From contig JBBBDQ010001611.1 of NCBI GenBank assembly GCA_037127315.1, forward strand, positions 1,178,001 through 1,242,000: a stretch of DNA of 64,000 nt, read 5' to 3'. The notes under the pieces are model-generated. The model was not told the origin of the DNA. It worked only from the letters and a program-made list of their open reading frames with translations, and did no database searches. A program made the position numbers and the translations under genes. Position 1 is the stretch's first letter. Every line of letters begins with the position of its first letter. Of the stretch, positions 22,765 through 34,198 are shown one piece after another. The stretch is from Ascarosepion bandense (Eukaryota > Mollusca > Cephalopoda > Sepiida > Sepiidae).

Positions 22765-23210
22765 GAGAAAGAAAAATCTTGAAGTAACTGGCATGTAGTT
22801 CTACAGAAGGATGCTGAGGATTTCATGGACCGAGCATGTGAGCAATGATGAGGTTTTGGAAAGGATGGAAACGAAAAGGAAATTAATGCTGAGCATCTGG
22901 AAGAGACAGCTGAATTTCTTGGGACACGTGATGAGGAAGAAAAACTTGGAGAATCTGATACGCATAAGTCAGATAGAGGTAAAGAAAACAAAGGAAAGCA
23001 GCGGATAGCATATTTGAAGGGCATGAGCAGGTGGATAGCAGAGCGTGGGGTAACAGGAGAAGGCGTGCTAAGAACTAGCCGGGATAGGAAGACATGGAAA
23101 GCCATGATCGCCTACGTCCTGAAGGAACATGGCACATAGAAGAAGAATAAGAAGAGGAGAAGAAGAAGAAGAAGAAGAAGAAGAAGAAGAAGAAGAAGAA
23201 GAAGACGACG
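22765..23210 (+). mobile_element. LINE-B (RTE-like) 3' end with GAA tail
   Basis: The plus strand encodes FYRRMLRISWTEHVSNDEV, ERMETKRKLML and LGHVMRK, the conserved region after the reverse transcriptase in RTE-type LINEs. It is broken by a stop near 23008. The 3' end is a (GAA)n microsatellite, as expected for a clade with simple-repeat tails. The long Ser run on the minus strand is this GAA tail read backwards. Confidence 0.82.
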
Positions 23211-23214
23211 ACAT

Positions 23215-23892
23215 TTCGAACAATTTTTTTGAAATATTTGCATCAACATGATACTTCATATCAGTGCTATTTCAACCGTTTATGTTTTTACTTGATTGCC
23301 TATATGCGAATTTTACTCGGAAATTTCAATTGCCTATGCACGAATTCTACTCAGAAACTAACTAGGCATTTATTATTAAAGAGAACTAGCCTATTTAAGT
23401 CATTGACTCTTTAGACATTTTAAATTATTTTTAACCCTCTTTACATACCATGATATCTCTTCTACCTTTCAAAACTCTCTGGGTGAGGCGATGTTTGGCT
23501 AAAATCATAAGATTTGTTTTTAATGTGATGGCTACATTGTATGCATACATACGCAGACTTAATAACCTCATAGGAAGAGCGTCTATTCATGCATGCGCAG
23601 TAAGTTCCACTGATTTGTCACCAAAGTAAATCAAAACCAGATACTTGGTCCTTGAGATATTTGACATAAGGATCAAACCCTATAATTTCTTTTAGAAGGG
23701 TTCAGAACTTTTCAGCACCTCATAAGTAACAAGGCTGTCTTCAGTTAGATGTCTAACGAATATGTTAGTATGTGGGAGGTACTTGTGCCGCACAATGTAT
23801 ATGAGCTGAATCGTACTTTTATTAATTGAACTATTATATTTATCAGACATTTTCCCTATATAAAGTTCGATCTATTTAATTAATGTTCGATC
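23215..23892. other. No gene recognised
   Basis: AT-rich. A CTATATAAAG TATA-like motif lies near 23859, shortly before the first LTR-like repeat, and the phrase AATTAATGTTCGA recurs from 23878 into that repeat. Confidence 0.35.
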
Positions 23893-23894
23893 GA

Positions 23895-24086
23895 TGTAAT
23901 TAATGTTCGAATTAAATGCCCTAACAAGAAAGAAGGGTATCATGTAAAGTAACTATTTTGTTTGTTGTAATAAACGCATTTTTAATAAACCGACGTATAC
24001 ACACGAGGTACGTATTTGTTTTAATTTCCCAATTATAACATTTTTCTTCTTTGTATCATTGATTTTTCCAGATAAGACCTATTCCA
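23895..24086 (+). repeat. LTR-like direct repeat, left copy
   Basis: Begins TGTAATTAATGTTCGAATT and ends ACCTATTCCA, giving TG...CA termini. It contains two AATAAA signals (GTAATAAACG, TTAATAAACC). It matches the right copy at 25288 almost base for base. Roughly 192 bp long, which is short for an LTR. Confidence 0.55.
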
Positions 24087-25287
24087 ATTTTTCAATTTTA
24101 GATTACATCGCGATCAAAAAAATATTATAATAATGATTTTCTATTTGTTAAATTTTAAGAATAAAATAAGAGTTCAAAAATTATTTTTGAAAAATGTCTA
24201 AAACATTCAAAAGAGAGATTTTTTTAGCGAAGAGTACACAATAATAGAAGAGTCAGTATTAAATTGACGTCTGAAACTATTGCCAATGTTAACTAACCTA
24301 AAAAAACTAAAAATGGCCAACCTATGTACGACGCAGATGGTTCTATCGCCATATTTTTGTGAAATCTTATTTGAGTGAGTGATAATTACATTATGAATAA
24401 TGCAATTAAGTGTTAAGAAGTCTCCTATGGTGAAAGGAAGTCAAGGGATGGTACTAAAAGCTTTTCGATTTGTCGATAAAATAGTTTACTTAAAACAAAA
24501 GCAAATTAAGAAAAAGCAAAGAGATTACAGGTTGTCGCCATTTTTTAATGGATTAAAATTGTGACAATTTTTGATGTTAGGAAAATAACATTAAGCACCG
24601 AGTACAAAGTGCGGAACGGGGCGGAAAAGATGAAGTGGGTATGAAACGGAAGTGAATTTGCCATCAGAAAATAGGAAATTTAAAAAAAGTACTTTTATCG
24701 ATTAATTCTAAGTGTAGAACGTTTTTCATTTTTTTTAAACAAACTGCCGTGTTGATATAACAATCAGAACCCAAAAAGGAATTATTCAGAAAGAAACAAT
24801 TCTAAAAGTTATGAATTCATATTTAATTGATTAAAGAAAAAGTTAAATTAGTAAAAATTATTTTCTAAATAAATTTTCTAATCGTCCTGTCAGTTGGAGA
24901 AAAGAAACCACCGATAAAGAGGATGAAAATCTCCCTCACAAAAGGCGTCAATTGTTTACTGTACGTGTGTCTGCTTATTTGATTCTTTCAAACCGGATCT
25001 TATCTATCTTTTTGACTTTTGTAGAAACCGGAATTATATCTAACTTTTAGCTACCATGTTAAACCGGACCCGTGTGTCTGTGTATGTAGTGTTTATCAAA
25101 AAGGCAAGATTCGGCATTAAATAAACAAAGAAAGATTGGAAATCCATGAAACAAGCAAAATCAAACGCATTTTATAGTGAAATAAGTTTCACGTTTTCAG
25201 ATTGACAGAATGTGAAGAGGACACCACCTTATTTTGGAGAACAATTACATTCATGTACTTGAAATTATGAATTGAATCGGATTCTTA
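24087..25287. other. Interior between LTR-like repeats
   Basis: About 1.2 kb with no long open frame, no obvious tRNA-complementary primer site after the left repeat and no purine tract before the right one. If the pair is an LTR element, this is a non-coding, TRIM-like interior. Confidence 0.4.
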
Positions 25288-25480
25288 TGTAATTAATGTT
25301 CGAATTAAATGCCCTAACAAGAAAGAAGGTTATCATGTAAATTAACTATTTTGTCTGTTGCAATAAACGCATTTTTAATAAACCGACGTATACACACGAG
25401 GTACGTACTTGTTTTAATTTCCCAATTATAACATTTTTCTTCTTTGTGTTATTGATTTTTTCCAGATAAGACCTATTCCA
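25288..25480 (+). repeat. LTR-like direct repeat, right copy
   Basis: About 193 bp, with the same TG...CA ends and paired AATAAA motifs as the left copy. The sequence following (ACGGT) does not repeat the bases before the left copy (ATCGA), so no target duplication survives. Confidence 0.55.
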
Positions 25481-25588
25481 ACGGTGTAAATAGTTTTACT
25501 ATTACTTTTACTAGTATAAAAACATAAGTACAGAGTACACAGTAAACAAAGTATACGGGTCATGGAAGAAAAATATACAGTATAGCTA

Positions 25589-25619
25589 TCTAAACTTATT
25601 TATAAATGGAACTTTGTCT

Positions 25620-25666
<47 letters not shown>

Positions 25667-25925
25667 TGTTACCTATAGACTCCAAACAGCTGATCCGATT
25701 TTCTTGAAAATTTACACAATTGTACTATAAGCGTCTGAGAGTGTTCTTAGCTAGGTTTTGTGTCGAGGTACCTCCGATAAATATCAAAAATCGATAATCG
25801 AAAAAATCGGGTTATAGAAGGAGTGGTCCGATTTTACTCAAATTTGATACACTCATAGGCAAAGTCATAAGAAACGATATTCAGAAGTTTCAAGGTTGCA
25901 GTTATTACAATAGTGCAGAAAATCG

Positions 25926-25985
<60 letters not shown>

Positions 25986-26355
25986 GTAAGATGTGTGTGT
26001 GTCTGTTTATCTGCCTGTATGTCTGAAATTTTTCAGCCCTTCTATTTTAGTTTTTGCTTCGTGTTTGGCTCTAAGTAGGTATAATTGTAGTTCTTAGTCT
26101 AAGCCATGATAACATTTAATCAGAGGACCTATTTAGCCTTCAAAACTCAGTTTACGATGAAAAAAAAACTTATTTGATATCGATACCAGGAAATCAAAAT
26201 TTGACTTACATCCATTCATTTTTTCTTTCAGTCTACAGTTTCGCTTTAACTGGAAGCAACTATTGCTTTTTAGTCTTTCGTGCCAACGTCCAAAGAGTCT
26301 GAGCTCCAGGACCATGGATTAGTTTTATTTCATTACAGCCGGGCTATACTGCTAG
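25589..26355 (+). mobile_element. Non-autonomous Helitron-like element
   Basis: Starts TCTAAACTTATTTATAAATG after A; ends GCCGGGCTATACTGCTAG before T. The 3' hairpin's left part is partly lost, so the bulged stem is weakened. A (GT)n run near the 5' end and a (TA)n run in the middle are the same microsatellite positions used by its relatives. The minus 60-codon frame inside is not a gene. Confidence 0.82.
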
Positions 26356-26359
26356 TAAT

Positions 26360-26933
26360 ACAAATAAAATCATAAAAATAATATACATATAAAACCACTC
26401 ATTTACACGTTCGAAATCTTATGATGCTAAAAAACAATCCTACAAACCTGAAGTCAAATCGATGAACGATAATAAATCATTTCAAACCGACACAGAGTCT
26501 CTCATTAACATTGCACCGATTATCATTGATTTAATGAGAAAATGAAATTCCGTTTCCGTTTCAGAAACAATTGCACAATAATCTGAAATACACAAGACAG
26601 ATGATTCAAGAAGTAAATTGGGACACACACATATGTGACATGCAACAACAATAAATATTTTTATTTGAAAACCTATTGATACAGTGAATTGATAGAGTCA
26701 GTATTACTCGCTTGAGAATAGAGAATGAAGAAATATATTATCTCACCCTTGGTTATGCAAATCATTGTTTTCAATATAAAATAAGCGTTAGCGAAATGCT
26801 TGCAAAGACTTTCAAGGTAGACTTATGTGAAAATAAAACCGTGTCAATTTCAAATAACGCGTTTGCATTAGAAATATTTAAAATTATTTGGTTGAATGAA
26901 TTGTTAAAATCTATCTATCCATCAATCTATCTA
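26360..26933. other. No gene recognised
   Basis: AT-rich. The 110-codon plus frame starting at 26712 runs through a short ATCT repeat into SINE-B, so its C-terminal part is repeat-derived. The N-terminal 70 codons (LTLGYANHCFQYKISVSEM) are unrecognised. Confidence 0.35.
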
Positions 26934-26934
26934 T

Positions 26935-27055
26935 CTATCTTAGTCATCAACATACAAGTCTGTTTCGCTGTATCACAACTCATTAGTATGGCAAGACATC
27001 TATTTGCTTCTGGCCAGGATCGAAACTCGACCGATTTGGTGTAAGTTGCAACAAG
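26935..27055 (-). mobile_element. SINE-B copy
   Basis: On the minus strand: CCAAATCGGTCGAGTTTCGA (B-box region), CATACTAATGAGTTGTGATA, CAGCGAAACAGACTTGTATG. A second tRNA-type SINE family, with copies at 43870, 52537 and 54503. Confidence 0.65.
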
Positions 27056-27236
27056 TTATCGCTGACATTTTTGTCGAGATCAATTTCGCAAATTATTTAT
27101 TGAAGTTTGAATAAGCTAATTTATTTGGAAATGTGTTTGGGAAATACTTTGATAAAAACTCTACTTCATGGTTTAATAATTTCTTTAATTTCCTTTTTTT
27201 TAAAAATTCATGTTAAAAAATAATTTTTAAGAAAAT

Positions 27237-27362
27237 TTATTTTTGAACACCAAAGAATAAATTCTTAGCATTTCTTACGCTTGAGCATGCAGCATATAAC
27301 TGTTCAAGCGTAAGTATTTCTTCCTGGAGCGAACTTTTACAGCCTTTGGCCTTGTTATTTGT
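27237..27362 (-). pseudogene. PIF1/Helitron-type helicase C-terminus, remnant
   Basis: Forty open codons on the minus strand between stops. They read NKAKGC, then ILTLEQLYAACSSVRNAKN, LFFGVQK and stop. In PIF1-type helicases of Helitrons, motif V reads INKAQGQ and motif VI QLYVALSRV with a following aromatic or Leu segment; both positions match with decay. The invariant Arg of motif VI has become Ser here. All upstream motifs are missing. It sits beside Helitron-like elements, but no continuity with any of them is visible. Confidence 0.5.
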
Positions 27363-27364
27363 TT

Positions 27365-28010
27365 ATAGTTCTGGTAACTTTTCGTTTTAGGTACCGACGG
27401 CTTTTCCCCCTTCAAATTTATCCAAAATAGCATTATTTCTGTGCAAATGTATATACTGAACTCAAATCAACAATTAGCTATTGAAGAAACCTACCTTTTT
27501 TGCTTTGAAAGTCCATAAAAAACGAACTATATCTCGCACTTTTTCTCTCCCGTAACTCTCACGAAGAATGACGTGGCAGAATTTCTACGTGGCAGAATTT
27601 TTTGTCGAATTTTGCCTGATTTTCTTCCTTTACTGAAACTTCCGGCGATGTACTTCCTGTTCTGAGAGTAAACAAGTGTAGAAATACAATATCGCATTAC
27701 TTTAATTTCCGGAAGTACATCGCCGGAAGTATCAGTAAATGAAGAAAAATCTGTCAAAATTCGATCACATGCGCAGTCCGTCATTCTGCAGTTAATTACA
27801 TGACTTCGTGAGAGTTACGGGAGAGAAAAAGTGCAAGATATAGTTCGTTTTTTTTATGGACATTTAGATAAAAAAAGGTAAGTTTCTTTAATAACTAACA
27901 GTTGGTTTGAGTTCAGCATATACATTGGCACAGAGATAATGCCATTTTGGATAAATTTGAAGGGGAAAAGCGACGGGACTTACAACGAAAATTTTACCAT
28001 AGTTCTCGCA
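27365..28010. repeat. Long inverted repeat (foldback), about 280-bp arms
   Basis: The left arm runs from ACCGACGGCTTTTCCCCCTT through TTTCTCTCCCGTAACTCTCA to CCGGCGATGTACTTCC. The right arm mirrors it (GGAAGTACATCGCCGG, TGAGAGTTACGGGAGAGAAA, AAGGGGAAAAGCGACGGGAC). The centre is about 50 bp. No coding frame is supported. A foldback DNA transposon or recent inverted duplication would give this. Confidence 0.8.
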
Positions 28011-28011
28011 A

Positions 28012-28365
28012 ACGCTGAGAGAACGGTAAAATGAATTCTTGTTGATGTAGAAACTTGATAAATAATTATTAAAAATAATATTGCATTTTTATTAAATAAA
28101 TATTTGTTAATTTAATCATTATTATTTTTAAACCGTGAGAATATTTTTTATGTTAAATAATAAAACTTAATTTTTCAAAAACTAAAATGAAAAACATTTA
28201 TAGTATTAAACTATGCATCCCAGTAAAACCAACTTTTTCGACCGTTTTCTGTTTGCACTTCTCTTCAAATTTTGGTTTTGATTGGCCAATGTATGGCTAT
28301 TTTAGAGGGTGTGACAGAAGTAAATCTCAAGACTCTTTATATAGATTTACCTTTATATATAAGTT
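28012..28365. other. AT-rich spacer
   Basis: Poly-A/T-rich. A 63-codon plus frame at 28187-28378 runs into the Helitron end and is not supported. Confidence 0.4.
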
Positions 28366-28366
28366 A

Positions 28367-28818
28367 CTAGCAGTATAGCCCGGCGTTGCTCGGGTATAAT
28401 GAAAGTTTTAAAACTAATCCATGGTCCTGGAGCTCAGACTCTTTGGATGTTGGTACGAAAGACTAAAAAACAATAGTTGTTTCCAGTTAAAGCGAAACTG
28501 TAGATTAAAAGAAAAATGAATGGATGTAAGTCAAATTTTGATTTCCTGGTATCGATATCAAATAAGTTTTTTCGTCAAGAACTGCAACCTTGAAATTTCT
28601 GAATATCGTTTCTTATGTCTTTGTCTATGAGTGTATCAAATTTGATTAAAATCGGACCACTCCTTCTATAACACGATTTTTTCGATTATCGATTTTCGAT
28701 ATTTATCGGAGGTACCTCGACACAAAACCTAGCTAAGAACACTCGCAGACGTTTATATTACAACTGTGTAAATTTTCAAGAAAATCGGTTCAGCCGTTTG
28801 GAAGTCTATAGGTAACGG

Positions 28819-28866
<48 letters not shown>

Positions 28867-28895
28867 GCAAAGTTCCATTTATAAATAAGATTAGA
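28367..28895 (-). mobile_element. Non-autonomous Helitron-like element
   Basis: On the minus strand it starts TCTAATCTTATTTATAAATG after A and ends hairpin-TATACTG-CTAG followed by T (host T at 28366 read from the minus side is A's partner). The middle TA run present in relatives is deleted, and an (AC)n run of about 40 bp remains near the 5' end. Confidence 0.82.
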
Positions 28896-28899
28896 TTTA

Positions 28900-30268
28900 G
28901 ATAAAAAAAATCCACGGATAGGAACAAAGTTATAATTTCCATATAATAAACCATGTATTTTAAAATTATTAAATTATTAAATTATTTAAATTATTAAATT
29001 ATTGAATTATTTTAAAATTATTAAATGCTGGGAAATGGAGAGTTAAAAATTGTAAAAAATGTTAACAGATATTATCTAAATTATTTGAAAAGTTGTTGAA
29101 AACATTGAAAAAATTGACTTGAATAAAGTGATGAAGAGATTTGAGAAAAATTAAGGGAGTTAATAAGGATTTGTTGGCCAGTAAGAAAATATTTGAAGAA
29201 ACTGCTGGAGAAATATGCATGAAGAGGGAAAAGAAGCAGCATATCAAAACTAGTAAAAGCAACTGTTGTTGATCTTCGTCGCCAATTTGTTGTGGAATTG
29301 TTATGGCGAAACTTTGCGCAAAGTTGTAGTGACTGGTTTGGCAGTAAGACATGAAACACAAAAGGTATGATCAAATCAGTGTACTGGTACAAGAAGAATA
29401 GTATATACATCTAAGTGATAGTAATCAGTAAATAGAAATAAGTCCGAACGGTATAGTAACGCTGCTTATTGCCTGACTAGTAGCTAGCTTTAACTGCTTA
29501 CTAGCTGTCTTTAACTGCTGTCAACCGCCTCCTGCAGATAAATATATAGTAAGAGGAAGAGTCCATTCCTCGTAGGAGGCACTATAACAGCACTATAACA
29601 TAAGAAAAAGAAATTTTAAATGGAGCGAATAAATACAGGGAAACTGAGACGACTGCCGAACTACATTGAACGAACACGATGACTAGATTATATGTTTGCT
29701 GCTCCCTGGAATGGTCAATCGATACAACTTAAAAGAAAATAGGATGGAATCATTGTAATTTTTTAAAGAAGGTATTGTTATCTATAAAATTATAAATGCC
29801 TTCAAAGATGATGATTATATTACAATAAATGGAGACAAGCTTTGGAATTATTTATTGGTTATGATCATGAAAGAGAATACTTTTTGACGTCCTGCAAATC
29901 CAACGACTTCTAACCTTGCCAGAAACTGTTTCAAAAGTGTCAAATGAATTGAATGAACCCCAAAAGAATCCAGATAATAAACCAATAACAAAAAATTGTA
30001 GCGCACCATTAAAAAAATGAACGGAAAACACTATTGTATGTATTTAAGCCGCATTCACACTAGTCGGGTTGAGCGATGGAGAAAGCCTCATTGGGGTTTG
30101 TTTAATGGCAGGATCCCAAGTCATACCCTGGTAAACAATATTCAGACAAAAATAGTTAAGACGTAAATCAGAAGAGTAAAAAAAAGGAAACAAATGTAGA
30201 AAAAGAGCTAAATCAATGGATAAAATATTAATTCGATTGTTTAATAGCACATCAACTCATTTATGTGT
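28900..30268. other. No gene recognised
   Basis: Repeated ATTATTAAATT phrases near 28950-29020, otherwise AT-rich. Two overlapping minus frames (29062-29410) are Phe/Ser/Leu rich and lie in different frames of the same bases; no family is recognised. Confidence 0.35.
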
Positions 30269-30269
30269 C

Positions 30270-30540
30270 TTTGGCTATATTGTTAGTTCCTGTGACTTGA
30301 CCCAAAGAATTGTGAGTTCAATACCAGGCTACAGCAGTAGTGAACAAGTAACTTACAGGGTTAGAGGGAGATAACTCATGACGACCAGCTAAGGCTCTAG
30401 GCAAGGAATAAAAATGATATACCCCAGTGATTGTATTAAAGGGTTCGGTTCGAAATTACTAAAGAAGGCAGGAGCGTACAACGACCGAAACGTCGTGCAA
30501 ATGGCAACAAAGATGTCCTAATAATGTAAATATTGTCATT
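30270..30540 (+). mobile_element. SINE-C copy
   Basis: Order: CCTGTGACTTGACCC, B-box-like GTGAGTTCAATACCAGG, GGGAGATAACTCATGACGAC, then GAAGGCAGGAGCGTACAACG and GACCGAAACGTCG before AATAATGTAAAT. Copies lie at 38905, 41620 and (minus) 46385. The central GTACAAC..CGAAACGT block resembles conserved central domains of invertebrate SINE superfamilies; that link is an inference. Confidence 0.7.
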
Positions 30541-30839
30541 TATGGGTCGTTTAATTGCTAAATTATGTTTTCTTGGGAGCTTTGAAGCAACAAACATAGT
30601 ATATGTTGTTCTGCTTTCACAGTTGAATTCATGGTAGATGATACTCAGATTTTTGCATCTATATATATGTTTTGTGTAAACATAATTGCTATAGATGGTG
30701 ATATGGGTGTTTGTTGAAGTTATATTTGAGAATACAGTTTGTTTTTTTTAACAAATTCTAAGACATATGGATTAGTGTCATGAAATAGGTATTTTATGTT
30801 GTTAGTTTGGTAGTACTATAAATATGTTATGTCGGTAAT

Positions 30840-31130
30840 TTTACTATAAATATGTATTGCTGGTAATCTCTTATTACAAAAATGTACTACTGGTATACTC
30901 ACAATAAATATGTATTTCTACACTTTCGTAAGGTTTTGATTTTGTTTTGGGGTTTACTATTTGCCCATAGCTGGGACCCTAACAGGTGCTACTGCCTCGG
31001 GTCATGAAGAAGGTGGGAATAACATCAATTAAGAGGCAGTTTCACGCTCTTCAAAGCCTCCAGTCTTCCGATCAGAGGCCTTGCTATCGGATTTAATTGA
31101 TCATCATACCCAGAACTAAATGAAGTTTAA
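30840..31130 (+). repeat. Family D partial copy
   Basis: Shows TATTGCTGGTAATCTC, a TTTGGGGTTTACTATT block, GGGTCATGAAGAAGG and a closing TCATCATACCCAGAAC. These appear in the same order as the 3' two thirds of the copy at 265-790. Confidence 0.65.
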
Positions 31131-31139
31131 TGAGGAATG

Positions 31140-32095
31140 TCAAAAAGAAATGAGGATATGGAATACGATGTTAAAATTTATTTTGGGTTCTTATTAATTC
31201 CGTGTTATTTATTCTTGAATAAAATTTATATTGTACTTTGCATAATAAAACGTCACCTCAATTAAGTTACTTTTCATGAGAAGAAATATTATGGACTGAA
31301 ACTCGCTCAATATGTAGAAGCTGACACATCGTATTCGAGTAGGTCGTCTGTTAAGGTAGCAGGCGTCTGCTGAGGCATAGTTGTGCTTGATCAACACACA
31401 CAAAGTCAACTGGTGGTTTATATTGCAAATATATTGAACGAACATTCACTGAGAGAGATTCACTAGCGTGAACAACAGTTTAAATAAGGACAGTACACCT
31501 GTAGTGTCAGTCACGATGACTTCTGATTGTATGACGGATCTACAAAGATCGCACCAAGAGACGGATCGACAAAGATCAGACCAGGAAGTGGATCGACAAA
31601 GACCGGATGAAGAGGTGGATAGAGATTCAGCAGACGGGGTTGGATAATCAACAGACTAAAAGACGGACAGATAATGAGCTGACTAAAAGAGACATATAGA
31701 ACCGAACTGAAATAGAATTTTATAAACAGAATTTCAGGCTGTAAACGATGATTTTGATAAGGCGTGAGTAAAAAATGGCAGTTATTGCGTGGATAAAAAG
31801 ACTGAATATAAAAGTGAGACATGGTGTCAAAAACTGGAGTTAGTGACCGCAAAGGAGTGACCGCAAAGGAGTTGACGCAGATGTGACACGATAACTAGGC
31901 ATATATGTATTTTATTATAATAGATTAAAATAGAAAATAGATTAGAATAGAAAATAGTTTAAAAACATATTTAACAAAAGTGAAAAAGAAGAGGAAAAAA
32001 ATAAATAAATAAACACTTTTTCTTTTATGAGGAAAATTGTCCTCCGGTAAATGTTTGACTCAGTGATAAAGAGATAAAGTTCAGAAAAGTTCACT
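31140..32095. other. No gene recognised
   Basis: Unique-looking. The minus 113-codon frame at 31511-31852 translates a small 27-bp repeat as FVDP phrases, and the remainder is hydrophobic by composition. Confidence 0.35.
31533..31613. repeat. 27-bp tandem repeat, three units
   Basis: Three consecutive 27-bp units share the core GGATCNACAAAGA. The unit length is divisible by three, which keeps the antisense frame open. Confidence 0.75.
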
Positions 32096-32099
32096 AGGT

Positions 32100-32690
32100 G
32101 CGTTTTTCGATGACCCGGTCAAAGGCTGTCCTTTACTGTGTCTTGACCACACATAAAGCCTTTTCCGGCGGAAGCCTTATTAAGATAAACAAAAAAGATA
32201 ACTGAAATTTCAGACTTACAGTCGCCGGTGTTTGTCACCGGTGGTCTAAAGCATTTCCGGATTTCCGGTCAATTTTGGATAAATTCAGGTATTTTTTCCG
32301 AGTCAGACAGTTAAGTTAAGACGAGTTAGGTGGAAGGGGAGTCCGCCGGGTGCGAGCTTGAAGTAAGGATCTCCGTTCGTCTTGTTTCGTTCAGTTTGGG
32401 TTTGTTGATCTCCATTAATTAGAGTTAGAGCAGTGTGTCACATTCGCCTGCCCCAACCGGAAAGGCTAACTCTAAACGAATAAAGCATCTTTTCAACTCA
32501 TCCAAATTGTGGAAGTTCGTTCCTTATAGTCAATCTTGTACCCCCAGCTGTTCGTCCGACGGTTTCTACAAAAATCCAGCAACATCACAGCGTGGAGAAC
32601 GGCCGCCGGAGGAAATTGTTAGGACGGACCGTTGGGGCGGTACACAGATGTGTCATTGTCACAATGACTAAAAACAAGAAGATCTCAGAA
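32100..32690. other. Locally GC-rich unexplained segment
   Basis: Richer in G and C than its surroundings. It contains a hairpin CCGGTG-TTTGT-CACCGG near 32228 and a 78-codon plus frame (32435-32671, Cys/Ser/Pro/Arg mixed) with no recognised domain. The phrase AATTGTTAGGAYNGANCG occurs here (about 32617) and again at 33005. It could be an LTR, a 5' exon with promoter, or an unknown repeat. Confidence 0.35.
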
Positions 32691-32748
32691 GCAGCAAGTT
32701 CCTTTCTGGCTCATTTGTCAGCATGCCGGAAGAGAAAATGAACAATAA

Positions 32749-32901
32749 CATTGTGTGTGTGTGTGTATGTGTGTGAGTGCCTGTGTATGTGTGTGGGTGT
32801 GTGCCCGTGTGTGTGCCCTAGTGTGTGTGTGTGCCCTAGTGTGTGGTTGCCCTAGTGTGTGTGTGAGTGCCTGTGTTTGTGTGCGCCTGTGTTTGTGTGT
32901 G

Positions 32902-32950
<49 letters not shown>

Positions 32951-32952
32951 AC
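32749..32952. repeat. (GT)n microsatellite
   Basis: About 200 bp of GTGTGT with interspersed GCCCTAGT and GCCTGTGT variants. The Cys/Val-rich frames through it are artefacts. Confidence 0.95.
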
Positions 32953-33167
32953 GCATGTGCGAAACGCTGCCCAAATTACTGGGAATAAACAACAGTCACC
33001 GGCGAATTGTTAGGATTGATCGATTTGTTGTTTTTACGGTTTATCAAGCATTTTTTAAGCGGGCACATTTTTAGATTTTAAAAATAAGAATTTTTTTTTC
33101 TAGTGAGTATTGCATCAACATTTTTTTGGAGTTGGAAATAATTTTTTAGAGAGACATGCACTAGTCT

Positions 33168-33296
33168 AGTCTTTAACCCATAGTTGAGGGAAGGAGGTGG
33201 ATTCATACCTTTCCAGAATATATCTATGTTTAAGTGAATGAAACAAACCCGACTGGAATTCAAACACGCTTTGATTTCTCATTCCGAGACAACTTG
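33168..33296 (-). mobile_element. Degenerate SINE-A fragment
   Basis: On the minus strand, head and mid-body are recognisable: CGGAATGAGAAATCAAAG, TGAATTCCAGTCGGGTTTG, CAACTATGGGTTAAAGAC. The 3' half is absent. It is much more diverged than the copies at 55-62 kb. Confidence 0.6.
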
Positions 33297-33298
33297 GA

Positions 33299-33322
33299 AC
33301 ACACACACACACACACACACAT

Positions 33323-33354
<32 letters not shown>

Positions 33355-33365
33355 GTGTGTGCATG

Positions 33366-33404
<39 letters not shown>
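33299..33404. repeat. (AC)n then (TA)n microsatellite
   Basis: A CA run followed by TA and a short GTGTGCATGTATG interruption. It abuts the left flank of the Penelope-like element. Confidence 0.95.
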
Positions 33405-33408
<4 letters not shown>

Positions 33409-34154
33409 AAATGTTTGGTGGTACAAAATTTGTACTCTACTTAAAAAACAAGGTATTTATTAACAGTCTCTCGAGCTTTTTGGTCCAACATCTCATCAGG
33501 AGAAAATCGTCGGAATCACAAAATAAACGAAAAAACAGCAACGAAAAAGAACAGTAAAAAAAGGGGGGAGACGCTAAAATAAATATACATGTAAACGAGG
33601 GGAGGAGAAAGAATTGGGGATAAGGGCCAAAGTTTAGTTAATCAGGTTAGCAACAATGTTTCTGGTTGTTTTCCGTCTGTTGCTCTGAGGTGTATTTTTC
33701 GGACTAGGTCTGCGTTTCCGTCTTTTCGTAAGAATGAATTATCCTACATCAAATTGAGTCATTTGATATATGAATTTAATTACCAGTGCGCTCCTGGTTA
33801 TGTGGGACGTACAACCTTACATTTGGAAACAAGAATTAATCAACATGTACCTTCGAAAATACGATTAGGCAAAATAGAGAGCATGTGTTATCTTCCCCCT
33901 ACCAATATGGAATCGGCTATTGCTCAACACTTAGTAGAGAATATAGCCTGTGCCAAGTCGAAAAAGAAAGAGTGGTTCAAAGTTTTACATGTAACTGGTT
34001 CCAATAATCAATTAAAGATTTTGGAATCAGTCTGGATATCCTTACAAAAGTCTTTTCTTTGCCGGCGGAAGGATTTCGTTTGTTATTTGTTAGCGGATAT
34101 TTTATTTTATCTTTCCCTCAATAATTATTTACAAGCGATTTCTCCTCCCCTTGT

Positions 34155-34198
<44 letters not shown>

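Noticed and set aside
23895..25480. Complete LTR retrotransposon
   Set aside because: No coding interior, primer site, purine tract or target duplication; kept only as an LTR-like pair.
32755..33074. Cys/Val-rich frames resembling a cysteine-rich peptide
   Set aside because: They are (GT)n read in frame; no signal peptide or spaced cysteine pattern independent of the repeat.
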